The notes under the pieces: model-generated
What the model saw: the letters and a program-made list of their open reading frames with translations, nothing else
Database searches by the model: none
What the model was told of the DNA's origin: nothing
Shown: positions 53,019 to 61,377 of the stretch, in pieces
Layout of the letters: every line of letters starts with the position of its first letter
How positions within the stretch are numbered: the first letter of the stretch is position 1
Program-made: the position numbers and the translations under genes
Assembly (NCBI GenBank): GCA_026392115.1
Contig: JAPLCQ010000028.1
Coordinates: 21,382 to 85,381, forward strand
Direction: 5' to 3'
DNA: 64,000 nucleotides
DNA from: Armatimonadota bacterium
Lineage (GTDB): Bacteria; Armatimonadota; Chthonomonadetes; Chthonomonadales; CAJBBX01

Positions 53019-54989
53019 GTGAAATGCACCATCGCCGCCGCCCTCCTGGCGCTGCTCGTCCCCTCTGTCGCCCTGGCCGGCGACACCACCCGCCGAGAGG
53101 TCCGCGCCGTCAAGCTCTCCGCAGCGCCCGTCATCGACGGCAGGCTCGACGACCCGGTCTGGAAGGAGGCCGCCGAATGCACGGGCTTCCTGGACGAGAT
53201 GTGGGACACGCCCGTCGCCGAGCAGACGATCGTCCGCGTGGGTTACGACGACAAGTGCGTCTACGTCTCGTTCCACTGCCTCGACAGCCAGCCCAAGGCC
53301 ATCGTCGCCCGCGAGACGAAGCGGGGCGCCGACTTCTTCCAGGAGGACCGCGTCCGCCTGCGCCTCAACCCCTTCAACAGCAAGCGCGAGGAGGACGAGA
53401 GCGAGCTCCACCTGAACCCGCTGGGCACGCAGACGTCGGAACTGGCCGGCGGCAGGGCCAACAAGCAGGAGTGGGAGGGCGACTGGAAGGCCGCGGCGGC
53501 CATCGTGGAGGACGGCTGGGTGGCCGAGATGGCCGTGCCCTGGAGCGTCTTCGTGCGGCCGGCCGGAACCGGCAAGCCGACGACCATAGGCATCAACTTC
53601 GACCGCTACCAGGCCCGCACCCGGGTGAAGTCCTACTGGAGCAACCTGGGTCAGCAGGAGCGGCGCGAGCTGGGAGGGCAGTGGCTCGACGTCGTCATGC
53701 CGCAGGCCGCCAAGGCCGACAAGCTGTCGATGCTGGGCTACCTCTTCGGCGGGGCCGACGGCGGCGACGTGACCGGGCGGGCAGGGTTAGACGCCCGCTA
53801 CCAGTTCACGCCCCTGCTGACGGGCCTGGCCACGCTGAACCCGGACTTCTCCAACGTGGAGGGCGCCGTTACCAGCGTCGACTTCTCCTATGCCGAGCGC
53901 CTGCCCGAGGAGCGGCGGCCCTTCTTCAATGAGGGAGCCGAGTACTTCAGCTCGCCGCTTCACAGTGTCCGGCCCTTTGCCAGCGTCCGGCTGGGCGACC
54001 TGGACCTGGGCGGCAAGTTCTACGGCCGCGTACGCCAAGGCACCGACCTGGGGCTGCTCGCCGGCCGCGACGCCTACGGCCGCACCGACGCCGTCGTGAA
54101 CCTGGCGCACCAGTTTTCGCCCTACGACAGTGTCGTCTTCCAGGGCGTCAGCCGTACGGGGCAGGGCATCAGCAACCAGGTGGGCGTGGCCAAGGCCAAG
54201 CTCCGGCGCGGCGATTGGAACCTGAACGCGGCCTTCGGCAAGTCGGCGGACCATACCGGCCCAGGCGAGACCACGGACATCTCGGCCTGGTGGAGCGCCA
54301 AGGCCTGGTACGTCAGCGCCAACTACGAGCAGGTGAGCCGCAATATGCGCGCCCGCGACGGCTACGTCATGTTCCTCGACCAGAAGGGCATGACGGGCGA
54401 GGGCGGCTACTACTCCAACTGGCGCACCGGCCCCTTCCGGTCCGGTAGCTGGTGGTGGAACGCCAGCAAGTACAGCCACCTGGATGGGCGCCCCTTCCGC
54501 GACGGCATCGGCACCGGCGTCTCGTTTGACACGGCGAACCAGTGGAACCTGGACCTGAACCTGAACACCGGCACCTTCGAGGGCAACCGCGACCGCGTGG
54601 TTCGGCTGGGAGCCCGCTACCCGTCGCAGGACAAGTTCCGCTGGGGCGGCATTTCGGTGGCGACGGGCCAGCGGCGCGGCGCCAACTACAGCGCGTTGAG
54701 CCCGGCCCTCTCCTGGCGCTTCTTCAACCGCCTCTCCCTGGGCGCCTCGGCCGAGGTGATAAGCGCCGGAGGGGCCTACCGGCAGGACATCGTCACTCTC
54801 TCATACGACGTGTCCCGCGACCAGGCCGTCGGCGGCCGCCTGGTGCGGCGCGACGGCAAGACCAACGGCTACCTGAGCTACCGGAAGTCGGGCTACGGCG
54901 GCACCGAGACGTTCGTCATCCTGGGCGATCCCAACGCCGAAACCTACGCCGACCGCCTGGTCGTAAAGGTGGTAATGCCGCTGAAGTAG
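53019..54989 (+). CDS. CBM9-like domain plus DUF5916 outer-membrane barrel
   Basis: A GTG start at 53019 has CGGAG ten bases upstream; a signal peptide follows ([20 protein letters not shown]). Residues of about 35-200 are a family 9 carbohydrate-binding-like domain ([40 protein letters not shown]). From about 240 the protein shows DUF5916-type amphipathic strands ([34 protein letters not shown]) up to the C-terminal KVVMPLK, as in outer-membrane beta-barrels. The CBM9-DUF5916 pairing is known from Bacteroidetes and relatives. It implies an outer membrane and may bind or pass sugars; the exact role is unknown. Confidence 0.85.
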   Translation: MKCTIAAALLALLVPSVALAGDTTRREVRAVKLSAAPVIDGRLDDPVWKEAAECTGFLDEMWDTPVAEQTIVRVGYDDKCVYVSFHCLDSQPKAIVARETKRGADFFQEDRVRLRLNPFNSKREEDESELHLNPLGTQTSELAGGRANKQEWEGDWKAAAAIVEDGWVAEMAVPWSVFVRPAGTGKPTTIGINFDRYQARTRVKSYWSNLGQQERRELGGQWLDVVMPQAAKADKLSMLGYLFGGADGGDVTGRAGLDARYQFTPLLTGLATLNPDFSNVEGAVTSVDFSYAERLPEERRPFFNEGAEYFSSPLHSVRPFASVRLGDLDLGGKFYGRVRQGTDLGLLAGRDAYGRTDAVVNLAHQFSPYDSVVFQGVSRTGQGISNQVGVAKAKLRRGDWNLNAAFGKSADHTGPGETTDISAWWSAKAWYVSANYEQVSRNMRARDGYVMFLDQKGMTGEGGYYSNWRTGPFRSGSWWWNASKYSHLDGRPFRDGIGTGVSFDTANQWNLDLNLNTGTFEGNRDRVVRLGARYPSQDKFRWGGISVATGQRRGANYSALSPALSWRFFNRLSLGASAEVISAGGAYRQDIVTLSYDVSRDQAVGGRLVRRDGKTNGYLSYRKSGYGGTETFVILGDPNAETYADRLVVKVVMPLK

Positions 54990-55118
54990 GCGGCGGGGGG
55001 CGGCGCTCAGTCCACGGCGTTGCCGTAGGGGATCATGTGCCTGCTCAAGGTCTGCGCCAGAATACGCACGGGCCTTGCGGACGGACTGGGAGACACCGCA
55101 ATGCACGGAGGTGTGGCG

Positions 55119-55325
55119 TTGGATATCATCGTGGAAACTGATCGCGAGGAGGACGGCCGCTGGATTGCAGAGGTGCCGTCGCTTCCCGGCGTGCTTGCCT
55201 ATGGGAACTCGCCGGACCATGCGGTGATGGTGGCGAAAGCGCTTGCATTGCGTGTGCTGGCCGACCGATTGGACCACGGTGAGGACGTCCCCGAGCTGAG
55301 CGGGCTCTTCGCCGTTGCGGCATGA
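55119..55325 (+). CDS. hicB: HicB-family antitoxin
   Basis: The GGAGGT site at 55107-55112 lies 6 bases before a TTG at 55119, which gives LDIIVETDREEDGRWIAEVP, the usual HicB start; the in-frame ATG at 55101 would contain that site. The 68-residue product follows the HicB pattern (IAEVPSLPGVLAYGNSPDHA, then VAKALALRVLADRL), a partial RNase H-like fold that blocks HicA. It has no clear C-terminal DNA-binding domain, so autoregulation is unclear. It overlaps hicA by four bases; hicB comes first, opposite to the commoner hicA-hicB order. Confidence 0.85.
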   Translation: MDIIVETDREEDGRWIAEVPSLPGVLAYGNSPDHAVMVAKALALRVLADRLDHGEDVPELSGLFAVAA

Positions 55326-55534
55326 CGATTTGGCCGACAGTCAAGGCCCGACGCCTTCTGACGGCCTTGCAGCGCATCGGTTGGTCGGAGGCTCGGCGCA
55401 CCGGCTCGCACCGGGTTCTGGTTCGCGATACTTGGCCTGACTTCGTCTTCGCCTTCCACGATGGCGAAGAGATAGGGCCCCGCATGCTCGCCCGGGTGGC
55501 GCGGCATACCGGCCTTAGGCCGGAGGACCTGTAG
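55322..55534 (+). CDS. hicA: HicA-family toxin (mRNA interferase)
   Basis: The 70-residue product has the double-stranded RNA-binding-like fold of HicA: ARRLLTALQRIGWSEARRTG with SHRVLVRDT, where the histidine of GSHR is catalytic, and an IGPRMLARVARHTGLRPEDL end. HicA cleaves mRNA and is neutralised by HicB. The ATG overlaps the hicB stop (ATGA). The catalytic histidine is present and the length normal, so the module is probably functional. A branched hairpin follows. Confidence 0.88.
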   Translation: MTIWPTVKARRLLTALQRIGWSEARRTGSHRVLVRDTWPDFVFAFHDGEEIGPRMLARVARHTGLRPEDL

Positions 55535-55560
55535 GGCCAAACCCCGCCCGTCGCCACCGG

Positions 55561-55617
55561 CAGCCAGGACACTGGTGTCAGTGCGGCCCGACATCACTGA
55601 CCGCACTGCCTGGGCTG
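55561..55617. terminator. Branched hairpin between hicA and the convergent Gfo/Idh gene
   Basis: CAGTGCGG (55579-55586) pairs with CCGCACTG (55601-55608) and, outside it, CAGCCAGG (55561-55568) pairs with CCTGGGCTG (55609-55617) with one bulged G. Between the two 5' arms, ACACTGGTGT forms its own small hairpin. The element could end transcription from both sides. Confidence 0.55.
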
Positions 55618-55641
55618 TCGATGGGGCCGTATGCACACTCT

Positions 55642-56883
55642 CTAGTTCACGGCGTTGCCGTGTTCGTCCCAGACCTCCCGTGCGTGGGCGATCGCCTCGG
55701 GGCTGGGCTCGATGAGGCCCCGGATAGAGGGTGGAGGCTGGCCCGGGCCGGCGTCCTCGGGGAAGGGCGACCAGTGGTCGTGTTCCACGGCCTTGCGGGC
55801 CTCCTCGTCCCGGAAGTCCGGCACGGTTTGCGGGGCGCCGTCGGCCAAGCAGGAGCGCCATGCCAGGATGCCCACCGCCGACATGGCGGCTCCCCGGTAG
55901 ACGTCCAGGTAGGGCTGCTCACCCGCGCGGATGGCGTTGGCGAAGTGGAAGCTGGTCCAGAAGTCGCCGCCGCCGTGGCCGGATGCGCGGGCCAGGTCGC
56001 CATGCTCGGGCCAGTCGGGCCGGTAGGTGATGTCGTTCGGGTCGCCGGACTTGCGCATCCACTCCTCGGTGTGGCGCCGCACGAATCCCCAATGGTCCGG
56101 TTCGGCCGTGGCGATCATGCCCCGCTCGCCGTGCAACTCGTAGCGAACGCGATGGATGGAGCCCATCATGAGGCCCCAGAGGCGGAATACCGCCCCGCCG
56201 CCCGTGCGGACCAGGATCACGCTGCCGGTGTCGGCTACCTTGACCGTGTTGGGCGACTGCGACGTCTCCTCGCTGACGGCCAGGGCGTTGACGCGCACCG
56301 GCGTCTCGTCGGTGATGCACATGAGCGGCGCCAGCGCGTGCGAGCAGTAGTACGTGGACGGCAACCAGTTCCGCCAGTGGTTCAGGCCGGGCGATATGGA
56401 GAGGCGCCAGCGCTCTTCGCCGGGGTGGTTGTACTCGACCTCGGCGTAGCGCACGGGGCCGATCTCGCCCGCCTGGTACAGCCTCCGGAGCTCCTGCGCG
56501 GCGACAGAGTAGGGGTAGTTCTCGGCGAACATGAACGTACGGCCGCTCCGCTCCACGGCCCGGCAGAGGGCGGCGCACTCGGAAAGCGTCTTGGCGGCGG
56601 TGGTCTCGCTCATCACGTGCTTGCCGGCGTCCAGGGCGCGGATGGCAAGGGGCGCGTGCTGGTGGAAGTAGTTGGCCAGCACCACGGCATCCATGTCGTG
56701 CTCAAGGAAGCGCTCGTAGTCGGTGTAGGTGGCCACGCCCCACTGCTTGCCCGCCTCGGCCAGCCGCGCCTCCGCCGTGTCGCAGAGCGCCACCAGCTTC
56801 ATGCCCACGGCCTCGGTGGCACCCGCCGCGAAGCTCTGTCCCCGGCCGACGCCGACGACCCCTACCCGGATCGGATGGCTCAT
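55642..56883 (-). CDS. Gfo/Idh/MocA family oxidoreductase
   Basis: AGGAGG precedes the ATG at 56883 by 9 bases. The 413-residue product starts SHPIRVGVVGVGRGQSFAAG, a Rossmann motif for NAD(P). It has DAGKHVMSETTAAKTLSECA with the usual lysine-glutamate-type region (here H-V-M-S-E) and a C-terminal domain with AEVEYNHPGEERWRL and LHGERGMIATAEPDHWGF. Family members oxidise or reduce sugars and inositols. It is the last gene on this strand before the SGNH hydrolase, with a 22-base gap, so they are likely co-transcribed. The substrate is not readable. Confidence 0.85.
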   Translation of the reverse strand: MSHPIRVGVVGVGRGQSFAAGATEAVGMKLVALCDTAEARLAEAGKQWGVATYTDYERFLEHDMDAVVLANYFHQHAPLAIRALDAGKHVMSETTAAKTLSECAALCRAVERSGRTFMFAENYPYSVAAQELRRLYQAGEIGPVRYAEVEYNHPGEERWRLSISPGLNHWRNWLPSTYYCSHALAPLMCITDETPVRVNALAVSEETSQSPNTVKVADTGSVILVRTGGGAVFRLWGLMMGSIHRVRYELHGERGMIATAEPDHWGFVRRHTEEWMRKSGDPNDITYRPDWPEHGDLARASGHGGGDFWTSFHFANAIRAGEQPYLDVYRGAAMSAVGILAWRSCLADGAPQTVPDFRDEEARKAVEHDHWSPFPEDAGPGQPPPSIRGLIEPSPEAIAHAREVWDEHGNAVN

Positions 56884-56905
56884 ATCACTTGTCCTCCTGT
56901 AGCCG

Positions 56906-57640
56906 TCAGTCCTTGACCGACGACCGCGCATCAATGGGCACGCCCAGGCCGCCCAACAAGACGTGGGCCATGAGGCTGTTGCCGGCGGCGTTCATGTGGA
57001 CGCCGTCGGTGGTGAGAAGGTTGTCGCGCGGGCCCGCCGCACGGAACGCATCGATGACCGTGCGGAAGGAGTTCTGGTAGTCCACGAAGCGGGCGCCGCA
57101 CTTCCGACTGATCTGTCGCAGGGCGGCGTTGTAGCCCGCGAGCTTGGCGTTCTCCGGTGTCTCCCGTGCCTCATTGATCACCGTTGTGGATAGGATTACG
57201 ACGCGCACCCCGGCCTTCATGGCTCGTGTCACCATCTCCTCGACATTGCGGCGGTAGTCGGCAAGTGGCACGCCGCGAGGACCGTCGCCCAGTGGGTGGT
57301 TATCGTAGAATCCGTGCCAGACGTCATTGACGCCCACGCTGATGGTTACCAGGTCGGGCTTCTTCGCCAGCACGTCGCGGTCAAAGCGGGCCAGCATATC
57401 GTTGGACTTGTGGCCGGAGATGCCGGCGTTGACGACCTCGATGCCCTGCTCGGGGTAGATGGCCTGCAGCGCGCGCCGGACGAGCCAGACGTAGCCGCCG
57501 GGAGCTTCGCCCTGCTGGGTGATGCTGTCGCCCAGGCAGACGATGGTCTTCACGCCGCGCAGGGCGGGCGGCACATCGGCGCGGGCGGTCGTTCCGGCAA
57601 GGGCCGCGGCCAGCAGGCTGGCGAGCATCAGACGTCTCAT
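56906..57640 (-). CDS. Secreted SGNH/GDSL hydrolase
   Basis: The 244-residue product has a signal peptide (MLASLLAAALAGTTARADVP) and the SGNH blocks: VCLGDSITQQG (S39), NAGISGHKSNDM (Gly, second block), SVGVNDVWHGF (Asn) and LTTDGVHMNAAGNSLMA (Asp and His). Such esterases remove acetyl or other acyl groups from sugars, in the periplasm or outside. It sits between a Gfo/Idh dehydrogenase and a GH36 enzyme on the same strand; all three may form one transcript for breaking down a decorated glycoside. Confidence 0.88.
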   Translation of the reverse strand: MRRLMLASLLAAALAGTTARADVPPALRGVKTIVCLGDSITQQGEAPGGYVWLVRRALQAIYPEQGIEVVNAGISGHKSNDMLARFDRDVLAKKPDLVTISVGVNDVWHGFYDNHPLGDGPRGVPLADYRRNVEEMVTRAMKAGVRVVILSTTVINEARETPENAKLAGYNAALRQISRKCGARFVDYQNSFRTVIDAFRAAGPRDNLLTTDGVHMNAAGNSLMAHVLLGGLGVPIDARSSVKD

Positions 57641-57668
57641 AGCATCTCCTCAGGCGGTAGGTTGCCCC

Positions 57669-59687
57669 TCAGTTTCGCCGCGCGGGGCGAGGTTCCTGCT
57701 TCAGGCGGTAGCGGAGCACGGCTGAACCGGGGGCTCGGTCCAGGCGTAGGGTGAGCCCCTCCCGCATCAGCGCCTTGCCGCTGAGGTGACGGGTCGGTGC
57801 GCCGTCCATGTCCTCGACGACGTAGGTGGCGCCTGACTTCAGCCCGCGGAGGCGCACGGTGAGCGCGTCGGTGGCGGATTCCGGCCGCCGGAAGGCCTGC
57901 ACGGCGCCCTCTCCGCTCTTGGGGTCGTGGTACTGCCACGCCATCCAATCGGTCCGTGCCAGGCTGTACGGGGTGAGCGGGTAGTAGTCCGCAAGCATGG
58001 CGGGTGCTATGGCCCGGCACTCGGCCACGGTCTTGCGCAGCAGGGTCGGGTCGCGCTGGGCGTTGGCGGCGTCCCAGCCCAGTCGGAAGGCGGGGCAGTA
58101 GGAGCTCCGCATGATGTACGGGTCGCCGCTGGGCGCGCCGGTGCCGTGGTAGGGAATCCAGAACGAGATGCCGTACGTCTGCGCCTGCTGGCCGATGGCG
58201 CCCGCTTCGTTGAAGGCCAGCACGGCCCAGTCGCTGCGAAGGAGCGGCACGGACCGGCGGAGCGTCTCCAGGTCGTTGCGGCGGCCTCCGCTGGCGCAGG
58301 TGTCGATATACAGGTCCGGCCGGCGGCGCAGCAGCTCATCCCAGAAGGCCAGGAATCCGGTAACGTAGGCGTTCTCGGCCCAGCCCACGCGGTCGGGCGC
58401 GTCGGCGGCCTGCCAGTAGGGCAGCGGGTCGATATTGTAGTCGCCCCGATAGACGTCGATGCCGCCCTCGCCCAGCAGCTTGTCGACCCGCTCGATGATC
58501 CACGCCCGGGCCTCCGGGTCGCCCATGTTGGTGAGCCCGCCGGCCTTGCCGCCCAGCACCCACTGCGGGCGGTTCTCGGCGAGCCAGGTGCCTGCCGCCA
58601 CCCGCTCCGGCTCGAACCAGACGATGAACTTGATCCCCCTGGCGTGCAGGTGGTCTGCCACCTCGCGCAGGCCCTTGGGGAAGCGCTCGGGGTCGGGCTC
58701 CCATGTGCCGACGTTGGGCCACGCGCCCCGGCAGGGGTACCAGCCCGCGTCGATGAACCAGTAGTCGGGCGTCACGCCGTCGTTGAGGTAGGCGTCGATC
58801 TGCCGGATCTCCTCTTCGGCGCGGGGCAGTGGATTGCCGAAGCAGCCGCCGTAGTGCGTGGGTACGGGCTTGCCGCCGGGCTGCGGCAGGTTGTGCGTGG
58901 TCATCCACCGGCGCCAGACGTTCTGGCCGTCGATCCAGTCGCCGCCCTGCCGGAACTGCAGGGCAACCAGCGGGGTGCGAATCTGCTCGCCGGGGTGCAG
59001 AACCAGGTGGGTCTTCTCCTGACCGGCTACCAGGCGGATGCGGCCGTCGGCCTCGCGCGCCAGCCGCGCGGCCCACTGCCCGGGCCAGCCCAGCGCGAGG
59101 ACGGCGCCGCCGGAGCGCCAGTCGAGCGCGAAGTAGCAGAGGTCGCTGCTCGTGGGACGCCCGCCCGCTGCGGTGACACGCCTCTCGGACCCAGGCGGAA
59201 GTTGCTCCTCGAGGGGCTGGTAGTCGTTCTCCTGACATGGGCTACCCACGAACCGGTGGAGGATCACGTCGGCGCCTTGCGGCGGGATCAGGCGGTCGTC
59301 CAGCGCCTGTAGGCCCTCGATCAGGGGCGAGTCGGTGGCGCCGCGGTTCCGTACGGTAACGGTCCACTCCACCGTGGGGAAGTCGTTGTACGCTACCGCC
59401 ACGCATCCGACTTCCAGACCCGTCCGGCCATCGGTCCAGGTCCGTGTCCGCCGTGTGCGACCGCCCGTGAGGCGCTCGCGCTTCTGGGCCAGTCGCCACG
59501 CGGGCGCCAGTTCAGCGAACTCCCGGCCGCCGTACCGGAACGAGAACGGCAGGGCCTCGCCCTGCAGGCGCTCGCGCATCCAGCCGTCGCGGGCGGCCAT
59601 GTCGGCGCGGCTCGGACCGGCGGCGGCCGCGCCCATTGGCGCGAGGCAAGCCAGGACAAGAAGCAGCAGGCCGAGGCTGGTGGCCAT
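57669..59687 (-). CDS. Alpha-galactosidase (GH36-type), secreted
   Basis: GGGGAGG precedes the ATG at 59687 by 6 bases (an ATG at 59702 lacks a site). The signal peptide is LGLLLLVLACLAPMGAAAAG. The 672-residue product shows the GH36/27 arrangement: an N-terminal beta-supersandwich, then YWFIDAGWYPCRGAWPN, IKFIVWFEPERVAAGTW, the nucleophile D416 in YRGDYNIDPL, the acid/base D462 in DTCASGGRRND, and a C-terminal beta domain (LRDNLLT-type absent). The match to GH36 is better than for the gene at 45-48 kb. It should release terminal alpha-galactose or a related sugar. Confidence 0.9.
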   Translation of the reverse strand: MATSLGLLLLVLACLAPMGAAAAGPSRADMAARDGWMRERLQGEALPFSFRYGGREFAELAPAWRLAQKRERLTGGRTRRTRTWTDGRTGLEVGCVAVAYNDFPTVEWTVTVRNRGATDSPLIEGLQALDDRLIPPQGADVILHRFVGSPCQENDYQPLEEQLPPGSERRVTAAGGRPTSSDLCYFALDWRSGGAVLALGWPGQWAARLAREADGRIRLVAGQEKTHLVLHPGEQIRTPLVALQFRQGGDWIDGQNVWRRWMTTHNLPQPGGKPVPTHYGGCFGNPLPRAEEEIRQIDAYLNDGVTPDYWFIDAGWYPCRGAWPNVGTWEPDPERFPKGLREVADHLHARGIKFIVWFEPERVAAGTWLAENRPQWVLGGKAGGLTNMGDPEARAWIIERVDKLLGEGGIDVYRGDYNIDPLPYWQAADAPDRVGWAENAYVTGFLAFWDELLRRRPDLYIDTCASGGRRNDLETLRRSVPLLRSDWAVLAFNEAGAIGQQAQTYGISFWIPYHGTGAPSGDPYIMRSSYCPAFRLGWDAANAQRDPTLLRKTVAECRAIAPAMLADYYPLTPYSLARTDWMAWQYHDPKSGEGAVQAFRRPESATDALTVRLRGLKSGATYVVEDMDGAPTRHLSGKALMREGLTLRLDRAPGSAVLRYRLKQEPRPARRN

Positions 59688-59753
59688 GGGCGTCCTCCCC
59701 ACCGACGGTGACGGACCGGAACGAGCGTGCGCAGTACGCGGGCGCGCCGCGCG

Positions 59754-60743
59754 CTACGGCACAAGCATGGCCTTGCCCGTGCGCCCCGCGGCGAACTCGG
59801 CGAACGCCTTGTCGGCCTCGTCCAGCGGGAAAGTGTGTGTCACGAGCCGGTCCACCGCCAGGCCCGCACGGTATGCGGCGGCCATGTCGGCGAACTCCCG
59901 GAAGTGGAAGAACCAGCTACCCATGAGCGTGATATCGCGGCGGATCAGCTCCTCGCTGATGTCCACCGGCGTGGCGGGCTGCTCGCCCACGGCCATCACG
60001 GTCCCGCCGAGGCCCACCAGCTTCAGGCAGAGGCGCAGCGTCTCGGGCTTGCCTACGGCTTCGATGCATGCGCGCACCTGCCGCCCGGCGGCGATGCGCG
60101 CCACGGCCTCGACGGCATCCTCCTGATCCGGGTTCACGGTGTGGGCGGCTCCCATCGCGCGGGCCAGTCCGAGGCGAGTGTCGGTCAGCTCGACGGCGAT
60201 CACCTCCGCGCCCGCATCGACCTGCACCAGCGTGTTGCCCAAGCCGATCGGCCCGCATCCGACAACCACGACGAGGTCTCCCGGTGCGGTCCTCAGTCGC
60301 GTCTGGACGTGCCAGGGAACGCCCAGTCCGTCGCCGGAGAGGAGCACGCCTACGGGGTCCGATATGTCGTCTGCCAGCGGGAGCAGCACATGCTCGGGCG
60401 CCGCCACGTACTCGGCGTGGAAGGGGCTCGGCCCGAGCTTTGCCTGGCACCACGTATACCGGCCCTGCGCGCACCAGTCGCACTCGCCGCATCCCCACAC
60501 GGCGTGGAGGCCCACGCGGTCGCCGGTCTTCAGGTGGGCGGTTCCGCGCGTCTCAACCACCACGCCCATGGCCTCGTGGCCGGCGTTGGCGGCCTGTGCG
60601 TGGTCGGCCCGGTAGCCGTGAAGCTCGCTGCCGCAGAGGCCCGACGCCTGGATGCGGACCAGGGCGCCGCCCGGCGCCGGCTCGGGATCGGGGAAGGTCT
60701 CGACGGCCACGCGGCCGCCGCCCAGCATACGCAGACCCTTCAT
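59754..60743 (-). CDS. Zn-dependent alcohol/polyol dehydrogenase
   Basis: The 329-residue product is a medium-chain dehydrogenase with both zinc sites: the catalytic one in ASGLCGSELHGY and AGHEAMGVV, the structural one in the cysteine-rich GCGECDWCAQGRYTWC. The NAD-binding turn is VVVGCGPIGLGNTLV. It is related to sorbitol/threonine dehydrogenases. The ATG overlaps the stop of the SRPBCC gene (ATGA). Known: these enzymes oxidise polyols or sugars with NAD. The link with the SRPBCC protein is not explained. Confidence 0.88.
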   Translation of the reverse strand: MKGLRMLGGGRVAVETFPDPEPAPGGALVRIQASGLCGSELHGYRADHAQAANAGHEAMGVVVETRGTAHLKTGDRVGLHAVWGCGECDWCAQGRYTWCQAKLGPSPFHAEYVAAPEHVLLPLADDISDPVGVLLSGDGLGVPWHVQTRLRTAPGDLVVVVGCGPIGLGNTLVQVDAGAEVIAVELTDTRLGLARAMGAAHTVNPDQEDAVEAVARIAAGRQVRACIEAVGKPETLRLCLKLVGLGGTVMAVGEQPATPVDISEELIRRDITLMGSWFFHFREFADMAAAYRAGLAVDRLVTHTFPLDEADKAFAEFAAGRTGKAMLVP

Positions 60744-61210
60744 GGCTTCTCCTTCGCCGCGGCAGCCCTGGCCAGGATGCGCTCCATGCGCTTGCACGAG
60801 GAGCGGAGGATCGTCCGCACGAGGCCGCGCCGCAGCAGCATCCTGAGGATCCATCCGCCGAGGCCCGGCTTGAACGAGTAGATGATCCGATGGTAGACGG
60901 TGACGCCGCCCGTCTTGCTCAGTGTGATACCGACATGCTGCTCGTAGCGCTTGAGCGGACCCCGGTACATGATGGCGGTATAGCCGTAGTCGGGGTCCAC
61001 CCCGACGTAGCGGACGGTGCACTTGAACGGGATCAGGCCCAGTCGGAAGCGGTAGTTGACCAGCACGCCCTTCAGGACGGGCTCGTCGCTGTTGCACCGG
61101 GCGGCCAGATACGACGGAGCCATCTCGGTCACGTTGGCGGTGCCGAAATGGATGTCCAGCACATCCTCAAGGGACGCTCGGGACGTGTACGTGTAGCGGA
61201 TCGTTGGCAT
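60740..61210 (-). CDS. SRPBCC/START-like lipid-binding family protein
   Basis: The 156-residue product reads as an SRPBCC (polyketide cyclase/dehydrase-type) fold: TIRYTYTSRASLEDVLDIHF, then LKGVLVNYRFRLGLIPFKCT and YGYTAIMYRGPLKRYEQHVG, with an amphipathic C-terminal helix (LLRRGLVRTILRSSCKRMER). The fold binds hydrophobic ligands. No catalytic residue is obvious. It starts near a palindrome-bearing divergent spacer and is co-translated with the dehydrogenase. Confidence 0.65.
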   Translation of the reverse strand: MPTIRYTYTSRASLEDVLDIHFGTANVTEMAPSYLAARCNSDEPVLKGVLVNYRFRLGLIPFKCTVRYVGVDPDYGYTAIMYRGPLKRYEQHVGITLSKTGGVTVYHRIIYSFKPGLGGWILRMLLRRGLVRTILRSSCKRMERILARAAAAKEKP

Positions 61211-61251
61211 GCGCCGGGCTCCAGGCTGCTTGCGCGCGGCATGGATTGGCC

Positions 61252-61267
61252 CCTCCACCGGTGGAGG
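61252..61267. promoter_or_regulatory. 16-bp perfect palindrome in a divergent spacer
   Basis: CCTCCACCGGTGGAGG lies between the SRPBCC gene (start 61210, -) and the MFS gene (start 61378, +). A nearby ATATATGATACACG patch (61284-61297) has -10-like boxes on both strands. A dimeric repressor here could control both units; no -35 fits well. Confidence 0.45.
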
Positions 61268-61377
61268 CGACCCGCCTGCGCCGATATATGATACACGCTG
61301 CGTGGCTTCGTAACGGCTACACTACAGGGCCTTGAGACAGGAGCGCCCGCCATGGCCCATCGAACCGACCCCACTCC

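Noticed and set aside
59754-61097. Single longer dehydrogenase starting near 61097
   Set aside because: The region before the ATG at 60743 is the SRPBCC gene in another frame; the ATGA overlap and the standard dehydrogenase start fix the shorter form.
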